Of a stretch of DNA of 64,000 bases, positions 18,999-29,544 are shown in pieces. A program made the translations under genes and the position numbers. The DNA lies in NCBI RefSeq assembly GCF_900172235.1, contig NZ_FWFQ01000006.1:1-64000 (forward strand), given 5' to 3'. The notes under the pieces are model-generated. The model was not told the DNA's origin, searched no databases, and saw nothing but the letters and a program-made list of their open reading frames with translations. The DNA is from Pseudoruegeria aquimaris (GTDB lineage: Bacteria > Pseudomonadota > Alphaproteobacteria > Rhodobacterales > Rhodobacteraceae). Each line of letters opens with the position of its first letter. Within the stretch, counting starts at the first letter, position 1.

Positions 18999-20627
18999 TC
19001 AGTTGGCCTGGCGGCGCAGGAACGCGGGGATTTCGATGCGCTCCTGCTCCGGGTCCGCCTCGTGCTCTTCCTCGTAGGAATGCATCGGCGGCTGCTGGCG
19101 CGCCGGGCTATGCGCACCCGCTTCGGAGGCGTGGCCCGTCATGCGGTTGATCAAGCTGTTGATGCCGAAACGCGGCTTTTCCGCGGAAGGCGCCGGGGCC
19201 GCGGGGCGCGGCGCGGCGGCCGGGCGCGGCGCGGCGGCCGGGCGCGGCGCGGCGGCGCCGTCGGGCGATTTGGCGACGGCCGCGCGCAGGCGGGCCAGCG
19301 CTTCAGGCGAAGGCGTGCCCGGTGCCGGGGCGCGCGGCGCCACGAAATCCTGCGCCGGGGTATCCAGCGACGCCCGCGGAGCGGCCGGCTGCGGGGCCGG
19401 CTGCGGAGCCCGCGCCTGCGGCTGGTAGGCCGGCGGCGGCAGCTCTGCATCGGCCACGTCGTCGAAGATGTCCTCGGCCTGCTCGGTGGCGGCGAATTCC
19501 TCGGCCGGCAGTTCGCCGAACAGCGAGGGCTCTTCCACCGGGGCCGGATCGGCGGCCACGGCGGCGGCCGGCTGCGCTTCGACGGCAGGCTCTTCTTCCA
19601 CGGCCGGGGCCAGCGGCTCGGCCATGCGGCGGCGCGGCACCGGCATGTCGTCGCTCTTGGCGGTGGCATCGATGCCCGTGGCAACGACGGAAACGCGCAT
19701 GGTGCCTTCCATCGACGGATCGAGGGTGGAGCCGACGATGATGTTGGCGTCCGGATCGACCTCTTCGCGGATGCGGTTGGCGGCCTCGTCCAGTTCGAAG
19801 AGGGTGAGATCGTGGCTGCCGGTGATGTTGATCAGCACGCCGCGCGCACCGCGCAGGGAGATCTCGTCCAGCAGCGGGTTGGCGATGGCCTTCTCGGCGG
19901 CCTGCACCGCGCGATCCTCGCCGGAGGCTTCGCCGGTGCCCATCATGGCCTTGCCCATCTCGTCCATCACCGCGCGCACGTCGGCGAAGTCGAGGTTGAT
20001 GAGGCCCGGGCGGACCATCAGGTCCGTCACGCCCTTCACGCCCTGGTAGAGCACGTCGTCGGCCATCGAGAAGGCCTCGGTGAAGGTGGTTTTCTCGTTG
20101 GCGAGGCGGAACAGGTTCTGGTTCGGGATGATGATCAGCGTATCGACGACCTTCTGGAGCGCCTCGACGCCCTCCTCGGCCTGACGCATCCGCTTGGCCC
20201 CTTCGAACTGGAAGGGTTTCGTCACCACGCCGACGGTGAGAACGCCCAGTTCGCGGGCGGCCTGCGCGATGATCGGCGCGGCCCCGGTGCCGGTGCCGCC
20301 GCCCATGCCGGCGGTGATGAAGCACATGTGCGCACCGGCCAGGTGATCGACGATTTCCTCGATGGTTTCTTCGGCGGCGGCGGCCCCCACGGCGGGGCGC
20401 GCCCCGGCGCCCAGGCCCTCGGTGGCTTTCACGCCCATCTGGATGCGGGCCGGCGCCTTGTTCTGCTGAAGCGCCTGAGCATCGGTGTTGGCCACCACGA
20501 ACTCGACCCCGTCGAGCTGCTTTTCGATCATGTTGTTGACGGCGTTTCCGCCGGCCCCACCGACGCCAAATACAGTAATCCGGGGCTTCAACTCTTCAGT
20601 CTCTGGCATGGTGAGATTCAATGTCAT
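18999..20627 (-). CDS. ftsZ: cell division GTPase FtsZ
   Basis: A 542-residue tubulin homologue that forms the Z-ring. The GTP-binding signature [10 protein letters not shown] and the switch residue region NLDFADVR are intact in the globular domain (~1-330). A long disordered linker (~330-525) follows, containing three tandem copies of a Pro-Arg-Pro-Ala-Ala unit near 19190-19260. The C-terminal peptide [13 protein letters not shown] is the docking tail for FtsA and other partners. The start [12 protein letters not shown] at 20627 fits related proteins; the ORF extends further upstream. It is separated from ftsA by 177 bp with a terminator. Confidence 0.96.
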   Translation of the reverse strand: MTLNLTMPETEELKPRITVFGVGGAGGNAVNNMIEKQLDGVEFVVANTDAQALQQNKAPARIQMGVKATEGLGAGARPAVGAAAAEETIEEIVDHLAGAHMCFITAGMGGGTGTGAAPIIAQAARELGVLTVGVVTKPFQFEGAKRMRQAEEGVEALQKVVDTLIIIPNQNLFRLANEKTTFTEAFSMADDVLYQGVKGVTDLMVRPGLINLDFADVRAVMDEMGKAMMGTGEASGEDRAVQAAEKAIANPLLDEISLRGARGVLINITGSHDLTLFELDEAANRIREEVDPDANIIVGSTLDPSMEGTMRVSVVATGIDATAKSDDMPVPRRRMAEPLAPAVEEEPAVEAQPAAAVAADPAPVEEPSLFGELPAEEFAATEQAEDIFDDVADAELPPPAYQPQARAPQPAPQPAAPRASLDTPAQDFVAPRAPAPGTPSPEALARLRAAVAKSPDGAAAPRPAAAPRPAAAPRPAAPAPSAEKPRFGINSLINRMTGHASEAGAHSPARQQPPMHSYEEEHEADPEQERIEIPAFLRRQAN

Positions 20628-20721
20628 TGCTATGTCCGCCTGTTTTTGTCGAGGGCCGGTTTTCCCCGGCATCTGTGCCTGATCTGCACCAATCCTAGCT
20701 GCAGATTTCTGTAACGTCATT

Positions 20722-20760
20722 AAAAAAACGCAATTTCCCCGCCAAATATGGCAGGGAAAT
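20722..20760 (-). terminator. intrinsic terminator between ftsA and ftsZ
   Basis: Arms 20733-20744 and 20749-20760 form a 12-bp stem (one G-U pair in RNA) with a four-base loop. On the minus strand it is followed after a few bases by seven T (20722-20728). It lies 45 bp beyond the ftsA stop, so much of the ftsZ transcription probably starts between here and the ftsZ ATG. Confidence 0.75.
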
Positions 20761-20804
20761 AGGCCGTTTTCGCGAGATTTCGCTCGTTCTACGACATCTA
20801 GCGT

Positions 20805-22139
20805 TTACCAGTTGTCCTTGAACCACTTCACCGCGCGCTTCAGCGAACGCGCCGGGTAGCGATCGGTCGGGATCTCGAAATCCCACCACTCGTCCTGCGG
20901 ATGCGCCGCGAAGAGGCACAGCCCCACCGCCGAGGAGAACGCCGCGCCCGTGGCCGCCTGCGGCAGGCCCTGGACGCGCAGCGGGCGGCCCAGCCGCACC
21001 TGTTGCCCGAGGATACGCGAGGCCAGCCCGTCCAGCCCCGGAATCTGGCTGCCGCCGCCGGTGAGCACGATCTGCTGGCTGGGCAGGTGCTCGAAGCCGG
21101 CCGCGTCGAGCCGGGCGCGCACCTCTTCGAGGATTTCCTCTACGCGCGGGCGCATGATGCCGATCAGCTCGGCCCGGCTGACGGTGCGCCGGTCGCGCTC
21201 CCAGTCGCCGCAATCGCTGCCGATGTCGATCATGTCGCGATCGTCCATGCCCGTGGCGATCACCCCGCCGTTCACCGTCTTGATCCGCTCCGCCTGCGCG
21301 AGCGGGATCTGCAGGCCCTTGGAGATGTCGGAGGTGATGCTGTCGCCGCCCAGCCGCACGCTGTCGGCGTAGATCATGTGCTTCTTGATGAAGATCGAGA
21401 TGCCGGTGGTGCCGCCGCCGAGATCGATGCAGGCGGCGCCGAGCTCCTGCTCGTCCTCCACCAGCGAGGACACGCCGGAGACGTAGGCCGAGGAGGCCAG
21501 CCCCGCCACTTCCAGATCGCAGCGCTTGATGCAATGCAGCAGGGTCTGGATCGCGGCGGCATCCACGGTGAGCAGATGCATGTCGGTTGCGAGGCGGTTG
21601 CCCACCTGCCCGCGCGGATCGCTCAGCCCGGTGCGGTGGTCCAGCGCGAAGTTCACCGGCTGGGCATGGAGCACCTCGCGGCCGGCGCCGAAATCCGGCA
21701 CGTCGCAGCTTGCGAGCGCGCGCGCCACGTCCTGGTCGGTGACCACGTCGTCATGCAGATCGACGGCCCCCGCCAGCCCGTAGGAGCGCGGACGCGCCCC
21801 CGAAAGGCAGGCGATCACGTGATCCACCCGCACGTTGGCCATCTTCTGGGCGCCCTGAACGGCCGTTCTGATCGCGCGCTCGGTCTCCTGCAGGGTGGCC
21901 ACCTCGCCGAAGCGCACCCCGCGCGAGCGCGTGTGCGCCACGCCGATCACCCGGAAGCTCGACTGCCCCGCCATGCTGCCCACGCCGTCGGTCTCGCTGA
22001 AGCTCGCCGGCCCGTCGAACCGCAGGATCAGGCAGGCGATCTTGGAGGTGCCCACGTCGAGGATCGCGATCACCCCGCGTTGCATCGCCGCCTGGCGCAT
22101 GTTCCGCATCGCCCGTTGTTGCGCGTAAAGATCGTTCAT
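20805..22139 (-). CDS. ftsA: cell division protein FtsA
   Basis: A 444-residue actin-like ATPase that tethers FtsZ to the membrane. Visible motifs are AILDVGTSKIACLI (phosphate 1), LGGGTTGISIF (phosphate 2) and LTGGGSQIPGL (adenosine). The C-terminus is a short amphipathic segment (KRAVKWFKDNW) suited to membrane binding. The start codon overlaps the ftsQ stop as ATGA (22136-22139), indicating translational coupling. Confidence 0.95.
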   Translation of the reverse strand: MNDLYAQQRAMRNMRQAAMQRGVIAILDVGTSKIACLILRFDGPASFSETDGVGSMAGQSSFRVIGVAHTRSRGVRFGEVATLQETERAIRTAVQGAQKMANVRVDHVIACLSGARPRSYGLAGAVDLHDDVVTDQDVARALASCDVPDFGAGREVLHAQPVNFALDHRTGLSDPRGQVGNRLATDMHLLTVDAAAIQTLLHCIKRCDLEVAGLASSAYVSGVSSLVEDEQELGAACIDLGGGTTGISIFIKKHMIYADSVRLGGDSITSDISKGLQIPLAQAERIKTVNGGVIATGMDDRDMIDIGSDCGDWERDRRTVSRAELIGIMRPRVEEILEEVRARLDAAGFEHLPSQQIVLTGGGSQIPGLDGLASRILGQQVRLGRPLRVQGLPQAATGAAFSSAVGLCLFAAHPQDEWWDFEIPTDRYPARSLKRAVKWFKDNW

Positions 22140-23050
22140 TGCCCCGTCACTCCCATTTGCTGGAGTTTGGCTTCCCGCAACTGATCGGCCGCCGGTTTGG
22201 ACAGCCGCAGCGTGGGACGCTTTTCATTTCGCATGTCAATCGCCACGAGATCGCGCGCCAGCAGATCCTGCACCCGGTTCAGCGCGATGACGCGCTCCAG
22301 CGCCCGCACCGCGCCGGTTTCGGGCAGCATCACCCGCTGCCCCCGGTCCAGCACCAGATCCCAGCGCCGCTCGCCCATCCGGACGAGCCCGCGCAGCCGG
22401 TCCCCGATCGGCTCCGCCGCCGCGAGAATGGCCAGCGCCTCGGGCACCGCCTCGTTCGCGCCATCGCCGGTGATCAGCGGCAGGTCGGGCCGCTGGGCCC
22501 GCGCCACCAGATGCGCCACGCGATGGCCTTCGGCATCGAGGATCTCGATCGCGTCGCGCCCGCGCCAGACGACGGCCGGCACGCGTTCTTCGATCTCCAC
22601 CTGGAGGATGCCGCCGCTGCGCACGCGCAACTCGGCATCGGCCACGGCGTCGAGGCCCTCGACCGTCCGGCGCATGGTTTCGAGATCCAGATCGAAGGAG
22701 GAAATCGGGAAATCGATCGGAAGCACCTCGCGGATGTCTTCGCTGACCTCTTTGGACGCTCCGTCGATGGCCATCAGCTTGACCATGAACTCCGGCCGCT
22801 CCTCGATGCTGCGGCGGATCTCCGCGATCCGGTCGGCCACGGCGTCGCGGCGCTCCTGCCCGGCGAAGAAGATCGTGGTGCCGAGCGCCACCAGGATCAG
22901 CGGCATGCCGACCATCGTGAACTTGCGGAACGAGGGCGTGAGCCAGAGCCGCTGCATCCGGTAGGCCACGCGGCTCGGCGCGGGATCGCGCGGTGCGGCG
23001 GCCTGCTGGGCGGGCAGCGGCCCGGTGATCCGTCGGCTCAGCGATCGCAT
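22136..23050 (-). CDS. ftsQ: cell division protein FtsQ
   Basis: A 304-residue bitopic inner-membrane protein of the FtsQLB divisome subcomplex. A cytoplasmic N-terminus is followed by one membrane segment (MVGMPLILVALGTTIFFAG, about residues 46-65). A periplasmic POTRA region comes next, with beta-rich segments (LRVRSGGILQVEIEERVPAVVW). The start MRSLSRRITG at 23050 overlaps the end of ddl by 13 bp. The longer upstream frame is the shadow of ddl. Confidence 0.92.
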   Translation of the reverse strand: MRSLSRRITGPLPAQQAAAPRDPAPSRVAYRMQRLWLTPSFRKFTMVGMPLILVALGTTIFFAGQERRDAVADRIAEIRRSIEERPEFMVKLMAIDGASKEVSEDIREVLPIDFPISSFDLDLETMRRTVEGLDAVADAELRVRSGGILQVEIEERVPAVVWRGRDAIEILDAEGHRVAHLVARAQRPDLPLITGDGANEAVPEALAILAAAEPIGDRLRGLVRMGERRWDLVLDRGQRVMLPETGAVRALERVIALNRVQDLLARDLVAIDMRNEKRPTLRLSKPAADQLREAKLQQMGVTGQ

Positions 23051-23952
23051 GAGGCATCCTCCACCATCCAGCGGCAGAACGCGCCGAAATCGAACCCGGC
23101 GTGCTTCGCCTGCTCCGGCGACAGCGAGGTGGGCGTCATGCCCGGCTGGGTGTTGGTTTCCAGCAGGAACAGCCCGGCGAGGCCGCGCGGCTCGTCCCAG
23201 CGGAAATCCGTGCGCGAGACGCCCCGGCACCCCAGCACACGATGCGCCCGCAGCGCGTAGTCGCGGCAGGCCTCGGCGATCTCTGCGGGGATGTCGGCCG
23301 GCACCTCGTGGCGCGACCCGCCCGGCTTGTATTTCGCGTCGTAGTCATACCAGCCGTCGGTGATGATGTCGGTCACGGCCAGCGCCCGATCTCCCATCAC
23401 GGTGACGGTCAGCTCGCGGCCCGGCACGAAGGCTTCCACCATCACCACCTCGGGCATGGCGTCATCCAGCTGCGGCGGGCCGTTGCTGGCCTCATGCACG
23501 AGGTAGACGCCGACGCTGGAGCCTTCGTTGTTGGGTTTGACGACGTAGGGCGGCGGGAGCACGTGGCGGGCGCAGACCTCGGCCTTCGGCGCCAGCACGC
23601 TCTCCACCACCGGCAGGCCGGCGACGCGGAAGGCGGCCTTGCTGCGTTCCTTGTCCATCGCGAGCGCGGAGGCAAGCACGCCGGAATGGGTGTAGGGGAT
23701 GCGCAGCCATTCGAGCAGGCCCTGCACGCAGCCATCCTCGCCCCAGCGGCCATGCAGGGCGTTGAACACGACGCAATCGCCGATCTCCTGCAGGCGCGCT
23801 GCAAGATCCGGACCGGCATCCAGTTCGATAACGTTGAAACCTTCACCCCGCAGCGCGGCGGCGCATTCACGCCCCGATGACAGGGAAACCTCCCGCTCCG
23901 CGGAGGGTCCACCCAAAAGTACCACCACTGTCGGGGCCGTCCTGCTCGACAT
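23038..23952 (-). CDS. ddl: D-alanine--D-alanine ligase
   Basis: A 304-residue ATP-grasp enzyme that makes the D-Ala-D-Ala dipeptide for peptidoglycan. GGPSAEREVSLSSG near the start, PYVVKPNNEGSSVGV (nucleotide binding) and RTDFRWDE / LLETNTQPGMTPTSL (metal and substrate binding) are intact. The ATG at 23952 is used; a GTG two codons upstream (23958), just after GAGGCGAAGA, is also possible. It lies between murB and ftsQ as in other alphaproteobacterial dcw clusters. Confidence 0.95.
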   Translation of the reverse strand: MSSRTAPTVVVLLGGPSAEREVSLSSGRECAAALRGEGFNVIELDAGPDLAARLQEIGDCVVFNALHGRWGEDGCVQGLLEWLRIPYTHSGVLASALAMDKERSKAAFRVAGLPVVESVLAPKAEVCARHVLPPPYVVKPNNEGSSVGVYLVHEASNGPPQLDDAMPEVVMVEAFVPGRELTVTVMGDRALAVTDIITDGWYDYDAKYKPGGSRHEVPADIPAEIAEACRDYALRAHRVLGCRGVSRTDFRWDEPRGLAGLFLLETNTQPGMTPTSLSPEQAKHAGFDFGAFCRWMVEDASCDR

Positions 23953-24028
23953 GCCCACTCTTCGCCTCGTTCACGCGGGCCTTTTCGGACGGCCCGTTCT
24001 GTTGTGAAACACCGCCTTTTTCAGGCAG

Positions 24029-24961
24029 TCATTCCGGCGCCGGATCACCGACGCGCATGATTTCCCAGTCTAGCGTTATTCCGCTGTTTTGGAAAACCTT
24101 TTTTCGGACAAGCTCGCCAAGGTTTTCGAGATCGGCCGCGGTGGCACCGCCGGTGTTGACCATGAAGTTGGAATGCATTTCCGACATCTGCGCCCCGCCG
24201 ATGCGCGCACCGCGCATCCCGGCGTCGTCGATCACCTTCCAGGCCTTCAGATCATGCACGTCATCGGCCCTGCCGGTGGAGCTGAATCCCGCCGGGTTGC
24301 GGAAGGTGGATCCGGCGGTGCGCTCCTTCGTGGGCTGCGTCGCATCGCGCTTGGCCAGCTGCTCTTCCATGCGCGCGTGCAATGCGGCAGGATCCCCCGC
24401 GGCGCCCTCGAACGTGGCCTCCACCAGCACCCAGCCTTCGGGCAGATCGCTTTGGCGATACCGGAAATTCAGATCCTCCGCCGTGAGGGTCACCAGATCC
24501 CCTGCCCGCGTCACCGCGCGCGCCGAGACGAAGTGATCGGCCACGTAGCTGCCGTAGCAGCCGGCGTTCATCCGCACGGCACCGCCGATGGCGCCGGGAA
24601 TGGTGCGCAGGAAGGTGAGATCCACGCCCGCGTCGGCGGCCTTGCGCGCCACGTGGGCATCCAGCGCGGCCACGCCGGCCGTCACCCGCGTGCCCTCGAT
24701 CGAGATGTGGTTGAAGCCCCGCCCCATGCGGATCACAGCGGCCCGCAGGCCGCCGTCGCGCACGATCAGGTTGCTGCCCACGCCCATCGGGAACACCTGC
24801 ACCGCCGGATCCAGCGCCCGCAGGAAGGCCTGAAGATCCTCGAGGTCCGCCGGCTGGAAGAACAGATCGCAGGGCCCGCCGACGCGCAGCCACGTCAGGC
24901 TGTCGAGCCGGCGATCCCTTTGCAAGGTGCCGCGCACCTGCGGCAGGGCCTGCGCCGCCAT
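24029..24961 (-). CDS. murB: UDP-N-acetylmuramate dehydrogenase MurB
   Basis: A 310-residue FAD enzyme that reduces UDP-GlcNAc-enolpyruvate to UDP-MurNAc. FAD-binding motifs [14 protein letters not shown] and [18 protein letters not shown], the catalytic region GSTFRNP (the serine proton donor) and the C-terminal [17 protein letters not shown] are present. It starts at the ATG at 24961, whose A is also the last base of the upstream gene's TGA (TGATG coupling). The GTG one codon earlier is less likely. Confidence 0.95.
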   Translation of the reverse strand: MAAQALPQVRGTLQRDRRLDSLTWLRVGGPCDLFFQPADLEDLQAFLRALDPAVQVFPMGVGSNLIVRDGGLRAAVIRMGRGFNHISIEGTRVTAGVAALDAHVARKAADAGVDLTFLRTIPGAIGGAVRMNAGCYGSYVADHFVSARAVTRAGDLVTLTAEDLNFRYRQSDLPEGWVLVEATFEGAAGDPAALHARMEEQLAKRDATQPTKERTAGSTFRNPAGFSSTGRADDVHDLKAWKVIDDAGMRGARIGGAQMSEMHSNFMVNTGGATAADLENLGELVRKKVFQNSGITLDWEIMRVGDPAPE

Positions 24962-25317
24962 CACAGGCCGCGCATCCAGGGCGACACGCGCGTCGCCCAG
25001 AGCCAGGCGAGATAGCGGCCCAGCGGCCCGGCGGTGAGGATGTAAAGCGCCATCGAGGTGGCCCAGGAGGCAAAGCCGACGTAACCGAGGTATTCCACGT
25101 TGCGCTTGCGGATCTCCTCACTCTCGGCGCGGCCGTGGGCTAGGGCGTCGATCAGCGAGGAGACGAGCGCCGTGACCCCATGCCAGAAACCATGCAGCAG
25201 CCGCATCATGGCCGCGCAGAGGCGGGCGGCGCCTATGGCCAGCGCGTGGCCGAGCTTCTGCATCCCGAAGAGCAGGTAGAAGAAGGCGAACAGGAAAACG
25301 TTCTTCTCGCGGGTCAT
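24961..25317 (-). CDS. small membrane protein inserted in the dcw cluster (murC-murB interval)
   Basis: A 118-residue protein with hydrophobic segments near the N-terminus ([14 protein letters not shown]) and C-terminus ([18 protein letters not shown]). I do not recognise a domain. It overlaps murB by TGATG and follows the DUF2484 genes closely, so it is translated within the dcw operon. Its place suggests a role at the envelope, but that is inference. ATG 25317 is chosen over a GTG at 25332; neither has a strong ribosome-binding site. Confidence 0.65.
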   Translation of the reverse strand: MTREKNVFLFAFFYLLFGMQKLGHALAIGAARLCAAMMRLLHGFWHGVTALVSSLIDALAHGRAESEEIRKRNVEYLGYVGFASWATSMALYILTAGPLGRYLAWLWATRVSPWMRGL

Positions 25318-25348
25318 ACCGTGTCGATGCACTTGTTTCGTTAAGGTT

Positions 25349-25606
25349 TCATTTCGGGGCGGGCGTAAATTGCCGTTTCAGCCACCGCCACAGATATAGC
25401 AACGGCCAGCGCAGAGTCGAAGCCCCTGCGGCGAAAACGGCCAGCCCGATCCAGGGGCCGTTCTGGTAGGTCACCCAGCCCAGAAGCGGCACCCCCACGG
25501 CGATCAGCCCGTAGGCGGCCGGCCAATGGCTATGTTTGCTGGGGAACATGGCGATCACGTTGGCGACCACCACCCACAGGCAGGCAAGCGTGAGAGAGAG
25601 CGTCAC
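25349..25606 (-). CDS. DUF2484 family small membrane protein (second copy)
   Basis: An 85-residue protein with three predicted hydrophobic segments (LTLACLWVVVANVIAMF; AYGLIAVGVPLLGWV; WIGLAVFAAGA). Residues such as ACLWVV and GPWIGLAVFAAGAS parallel those of the gene just upstream, so the pair looks like a tandem duplication of the DUF2484 family, which I associate with Rhodobacterales dcw clusters. It begins with GTG overlapping the upstream TGA (GTGA). Function unknown. Confidence 0.75.
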   Translation of the reverse strand: MTLSLTLACLWVVVANVIAMFPSKHSHWPAAYGLIAVGVPLLGWVTYQNGPWIGLAVFAAGASTLRWPLLYLWRWLKRQFTPAPK

Positions 25607-25857
25607 TGCGGCACCCCCCTCACCCGGGCCCAGAGCCTGTTTCCGTAGTATTTCAATGGCCTGCGGAACATGGAGACGAAAGCCGCGAAGCCCGCGACGC
25701 CGATCCAGACCCCATGCACCCGCGCCAGCCAGACAATCACCACCGGCGCCAGCGCCAGCAGGATCACGCCGGGCGCGAACTGGTGGCGCATCGGCAGCAT
25801 GGCCACACCCGCCGCCGCCAGCACCCAGAGGCAGCCCGCCAGCAGCGCCGCGCTCAT
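25603..25857 (-). CDS. DUF2484 family small membrane protein (first copy)
   Basis: An 84-residue membrane protein similar to its downstream neighbour ([18 protein letters not shown] at the start, [23 protein letters not shown] near the end). The ATG at 25857 overlaps the murC stop as ATGA, and its TGA overlaps the next GTG, so the four genes murC-DUF2484-DUF2484-TM protein form one translationally coupled run. No catalytic motif is visible. Confidence 0.78.
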   Translation of the reverse strand: MSAALLAGCLWVLAAAGVAMLPMRHQFAPGVILLALAPVVIVWLARVHGVWIGVAGFAAFVSMFRRPLKYYGNRLWARVRGVPQ

Positions 25858-27266
25858 GACGTTGCGTCCGCTTTCCGGAGCCGCGCGGGCAGCGCATGGG
25901 CCCATGCCGAGATCGTCCCCGCCCCGAGGCAGACGACGATGTCGCCCGGCGCGGCCTGTTCGCGCACGAGGCGCTCCAGATCTTCCTCGCTGTTCACGGC
26001 GCGGGCGTGTCGGTGCCCGTGGCCGATCAGGCCGGCCACCAGGTCATCCCGGCTCGCACCCGGGATCGGATCCTCGCCGGCGGCGAAGACTTCCGAGATC
26101 CCCACCACGTCGGCCTCGTTGAAGCAGGTGCAGAAATCCTCGAACAGTGAGGCCAGCCGCGAGTAGCGGTGCGGCTGGTGCACGGCGATCACCCGGCCTT
26201 CGCTGGCCTGCCGCGCGGCCTTCAGCACCGCTTCGATCTCCACCGGGTGGTGGCCGTAATCGTCGATGATGGTGACGCCGTTCACCTCGTCCACCTTGGT
26301 GAAGCGCCGGTTCACGCCGCCGAAATTGGCCAGCGCCTCGCGGATCTCCTCGCGCTTCATGCCGAGGTGCCGCGCCACGGCCACGGCCGCCAGCGCGTTG
26401 GAGACGTTGTGATCGCCGGGCATCGGCAGGGTGCACCCCTCGATCTTCGCGTCTTCGGCCTGAAGCAGGATGTCGAAATGCGCCACACCCGCCTTGTAGG
26501 TCAGGTTGACCGCGCGTACGTCGGCCTGCGCGTTGAAGCCGAAGGTCACCACGCGGCGGTCGGTGATGCGGCCCACCAGCGCCTGAACCTCGGGGTGATC
26601 GGTGCAGCAGACGGCGAGCCCGTAGAAGGGGATGTTGGAGACGAACTGCAGGAAGCCCGCGCGCAGCGTGTCGAAATCGCCCCAATGCTCCATGTGTTCG
26701 GGATCGATGTTGGTGACGATCGCGATGGTGGCCGGCAGGCGGATGAAGGTGCCGTCGCTTTCGTCGGCCTCCACCACCATCCACTCGCCCTGCCCCATGC
26801 GCGCGTTGGAGCCGTAGGCGTGGATGATGCCGCCGTTGATCACGGTCGGATCGATCCCGCCGGCATCGAGCAGGGTGGCGACCATCGTCGTCGTCGTCGT
26901 CTTGCCGTGGGTGCCGGCGACGGCAACGTTGGATTTCAGGCGCATCAGTTCGGCCAGCATCTCGGCGCGGCGCACCACCGGCAGGCCACGGGCGCGGGCG
27001 GCGTCGAGCTCGGGATTGCCCGGCTTGATCGCGGAAGAGATCACCACCACCTCGGCATTCTCGAGATTCTCGGCCCTCTGGCCGATGAAGATCCGCGCGC
27101 CCAGCTGCGCGAGGCGTTCGGTGATCTTGCTCTCCTTCAGGTCGGAGCCCTGCACCGTGTAGCCGTGGTTCAGCAGCACCTCCGCGATGCCCGACATGCC
27201 GATCCCGCCGATGCCGACGAAATGAATGGCCCCTAGTTCCAGCGGAAGTTTCGTTGCTGCGCTCAT
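25854..27266 (-). CDS. murC: UDP-N-acetylmuramate--L-alanine ligase
   Basis: A 470-residue Mur ligase adding L-Ala to UDP-MurNAc. The N-terminal Rossmann motif [14 protein letters not shown], the ATP-binding GTHGKTTTT (~res 114), the DESDGTF segment and [12 protein letters not shown] in the C-terminal domain are diagnostic for MurC. The start overlaps murG by four bases (ATGA). Confidence 0.97.
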   Translation of the reverse strand: MSAATKLPLELGAIHFVGIGGIGMSGIAEVLLNHGYTVQGSDLKESKITERLAQLGARIFIGQRAENLENAEVVVISSAIKPGNPELDAARARGLPVVRRAEMLAELMRLKSNVAVAGTHGKTTTTTMVATLLDAGGIDPTVINGGIIHAYGSNARMGQGEWMVVEADESDGTFIRLPATIAIVTNIDPEHMEHWGDFDTLRAGFLQFVSNIPFYGLAVCCTDHPEVQALVGRITDRRVVTFGFNAQADVRAVNLTYKAGVAHFDILLQAEDAKIEGCTLPMPGDHNVSNALAAVAVARHLGMKREEIREALANFGGVNRRFTKVDEVNGVTIIDDYGHHPVEIEAVLKAARQASEGRVIAVHQPHRYSRLASLFEDFCTCFNEADVVGISEVFAAGEDPIPGASRDDLVAGLIGHGHRHARAVNSEEDLERLVREQAAPGDIVVCLGAGTISAWAHALPARLRKADATS

Positions 27267-28375
27267 GCTGTCTCTTTCTGCCGGCCCTGACCGGCCAGTT
27301 CCTTCACCATTTCCACGAGCCGCCCGGTGGCGTCCGGGCGCCCCTGCCCCAGCGCCGCCTGCGCCATCTGGCCGGCCGCCTGCGGATCCCCGAGGATCGC
27401 GCCTGTTTGCTCCGCCAGCGTGTCGGGATCAAGAGCGGATTCGGGGATGAGCACCGCCGCCCCCGCCTCGACCAGCCCGCGGGCGTTGGCCGTCTGGTGA
27501 TCGTTGGTCGCGGCGGCGAAGGGCACGAGGATCGAGGGCCGCCCGATGATGGAGATGTCGGCCACCGAAGAGGCCCCGGCCCGGCTGATCACGAGCTGCG
27601 CCTCGGCCATGCGGTCGGGAATGTCGGTGAAGAAGGGCTGCACGTAGGCATTGATGCCGTGGGCGGCGTAGAAAGCCTCGACCTCGGGCAGATCCTCGGC
27701 GCGGGCCTGGTGCGAGATGCGCAGGTGGCGGCGGATCTCCTCCGGCAGGCGGGCCATCGCCTGGGGCACCACCTCAGACAGTATGCGCGCGCCCTGCGAG
27801 CCGCCGATGACCAGCACGCTCATCGGGTGATCGCCCGGCGCGATGTAGGGCGCGCCCGCCCGCGCGAGCACGGCGGCGCGCACCGGGTTGCCGGTGTGGA
27901 TGCCCTCCACCCCCGCAGGCAGTTCCGTCGGCCAGATGCCGCAGGCGAAGGCGTCCACCTTTCGCGCGAAAGTGCGGTTCACGAGGCCGGGAAAGCCATT
28001 CTGTTCATGAATCATGCGCGGCAGGCGCATCAGCCAGGCCGCCGCGATCGCCGGGAAGGACGGATAGCCGCCGAACCCGACGACGACGGCCGGGCGATCC
28101 CGCCGCATCCGGCCCATGGCCGCCATCACCCCGCGCGCGAGCTTGAAGGGCACACCCGCCTTGGCCGCCAGGCCGCCGCGGGCGAAGGTGGCCGAGGGGA
28201 TCTCCTCGATTTCCACCGCCGCAGGAAAGCCGCCCGTGTAGCGCGCGCCGCGCGCATCGGTCGAAAGCTTCACCCGCCAGCCGAGATCCAGCATCGCCTC
28301 CGCGAGCGCCTGGGCCGGAAACATGTGGCCGCCGGTGCCGCCGGCGGCGATGACCAGAAGCGGCGCGGCGCTCAT
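27263..28375 (-). CDS. murG: lipid II-forming N-acetylglucosaminyltransferase MurG
   Basis: A 370-residue peripheral membrane GT28 glycosyltransferase that adds GlcNAc to lipid I. The donor/acceptor motif [41 protein letters not shown] and VIGGSQGAR are all present, as is the [12 protein letters not shown] region for UDP-GlcNAc. The ATG at 28375 overlaps the ftsW stop (ATGA). A longer open frame upstream is an antisense-free shadow of ftsW and is not part of the gene. Confidence 0.96.
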   Translation of the reverse strand: MSAAPLLVIAAGGTGGHMFPAQALAEAMLDLGWRVKLSTDARGARYTGGFPAAVEIEEIPSATFARGGLAAKAGVPFKLARGVMAAMGRMRRDRPAVVVGFGGYPSFPAIAAAWLMRLPRMIHEQNGFPGLVNRTFARKVDAFACGIWPTELPAGVEGIHTGNPVRAAVLARAGAPYIAPGDHPMSVLVIGGSQGARILSEVVPQAMARLPEEIRRHLRISHQARAEDLPEVEAFYAAHGINAYVQPFFTDIPDRMAEAQLVISRAGASSVADISIIGRPSILVPFAAATNDHQTANARGLVEAGAAVLIPESALDPDTLAEQTGAILGDPQAAGQMAQAALGQGRPDATGRLVEMVKELAGQGRQKETA

Positions 28376-29544
28376 CCGCCGTGCCCCCGGCGCAGGAAGT
28401 GATCGCCGATCTCGCCCTGCGGCCGCGTGCGCGTCAGCGCCAGCAGCATGCCGAGCGCCAGCCCGCCCGCGATCAGCGAGGAGCCGCCGTAGGAGACGAA
28501 CGGCAGCGTCATGCCCTTGGAAGGCAGCAGCCGCACCGCCACCCCGATGTTGATCAGCGCCTGCACGCCGAACATGCAGGCCAGCCCGGTGCCGGCCAGC
28601 CGGATGAAGGGATCGCGTTCCCGCATCAGCCGCATCAGGGAACGGAAGGTGATCGTGGCGTAGAGCGCGATGATGACGAGCACGAGCATCAGGCCGTATT
28701 CCTCCGCCGCCACCGCGATGATGAAATCCGTATGCGCATCGGGCAGCGACCATTTCACCTGCCCCTCGCCGACGCCCACCCCGAAGAAGCCCCCTTCCCG
28801 GATGGCGTTGGTCGCGTAGCCCATCTGCGTCGTCGGATCGACATCCGCGCTCAGGAAGCCGTCGATGCGGCGCGCGAAATGCTCGGAGCCGTTGTAGGCC
28901 ACCATGCCCGCCAGGACGACGGCGCCGGCCAGGCCGATGAGCAACGGGATCGGCGCCCCGGCCACGAAATACATCACGCCCCAGCCGAAAAGCACGAGGC
29001 ACGCCTGCCCGAAATCCGGCTGCATCGCCAGCAGCCCGACGATCGTGAGCACCAGCGCCAGCGAAATCGACTTGCCCGGCGGGCCGTTGATCTCCTGGCT
29101 CGCGGCCATGAGCCAGGCCGCCATGATCACGAAGACGGGTTTCAGGAATTCCGATGGCTGCACCGAGGCGAAGCCGAGCGAATACCAACGCACCGCCCCC
29201 TTGCCGAAATCGGTGCCGAAAAAGGGCAGCATCGCCAGCGCGAGAAAGGCGGCGAAGAAGAACAGCACCCCCATCCGGCGCACCATCAACGGCGAAAAGG
29301 TGGAAACCACGAACATCACCGCGAAGGCCATCAGGCCGAAGACGATCTGTCGCTGCACGTAGTGGAACTGCGGCAGGTTGTTGCGCTCCGCCAGGGGCAC
29401 CGAGGCCGCCAGTCCGAGCAGAAGCCCGATCCCGAACAGGATGAGAATGCAGGACAGAGACCACTTGTCCACCGTCCGCCACCAACGTGGAAGAACCGGC
29501 TCGCCGCTCTTCACCGGCGCAGCGCCGTACACCATTTCCGTCAT
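28372..29544 (-). CDS. ftsW: lipid II flippase/peptidoglycan glycosyltransferase FtsW
   Basis: A 390-residue SEDS-family protein with about ten membrane segments. It polymerises septal glycan strands together with FtsI. Conserved features include the [16 protein letters not shown] segment, [11 protein letters not shown] with the catalytic-region aspartate, and [23 protein letters not shown] near the C-terminus. It is preceded by a 227-bp spacer carrying a repeat element, so it may have a separate promoter from murD. Confidence 0.95.
   Translation of the reverse strand: MTEMVYGAAPVKSGEPVLPRWWRTVDKWSLSCILILFGIGLLLGLAASVPLAERNNLPQFHYVQRQIVFGLMAFAVMFVVSTFSPLMVRRMGVLFFFAAFLALAMLPFFGTDFGKGAVRWYSLGFASVQPSEFLKPVFVIMAAWLMAASQEINGPPGKSISLALVLTIVGLLAMQPDFGQACLVLFGWGVMYFVAGAPIPLLIGLAGAVVLAGMVAYNGSEHFARRIDGFLSADVDPTTQMGYATNAIREGGFFGVGVGEGQVKWSLPDAHTDFIIAVAAEEYGLMLVLVIIALYATITFRSLMRLMRERDPFIRLAGTGLACMFGVQALINIGVAVRLLPSKGMTLPFVSYGGSSLIAGGLALGMLLALTRTRPQGEIGDHFLRRGHGG

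Noticed and set aside
28376-29485. A 740-codon frame that appears to fuse extra sequence to MurG
   Set aside because: The N-terminal half is an out-of-frame shadow of ftsW; MurG has a normal start and ATGA overlap at 28375.
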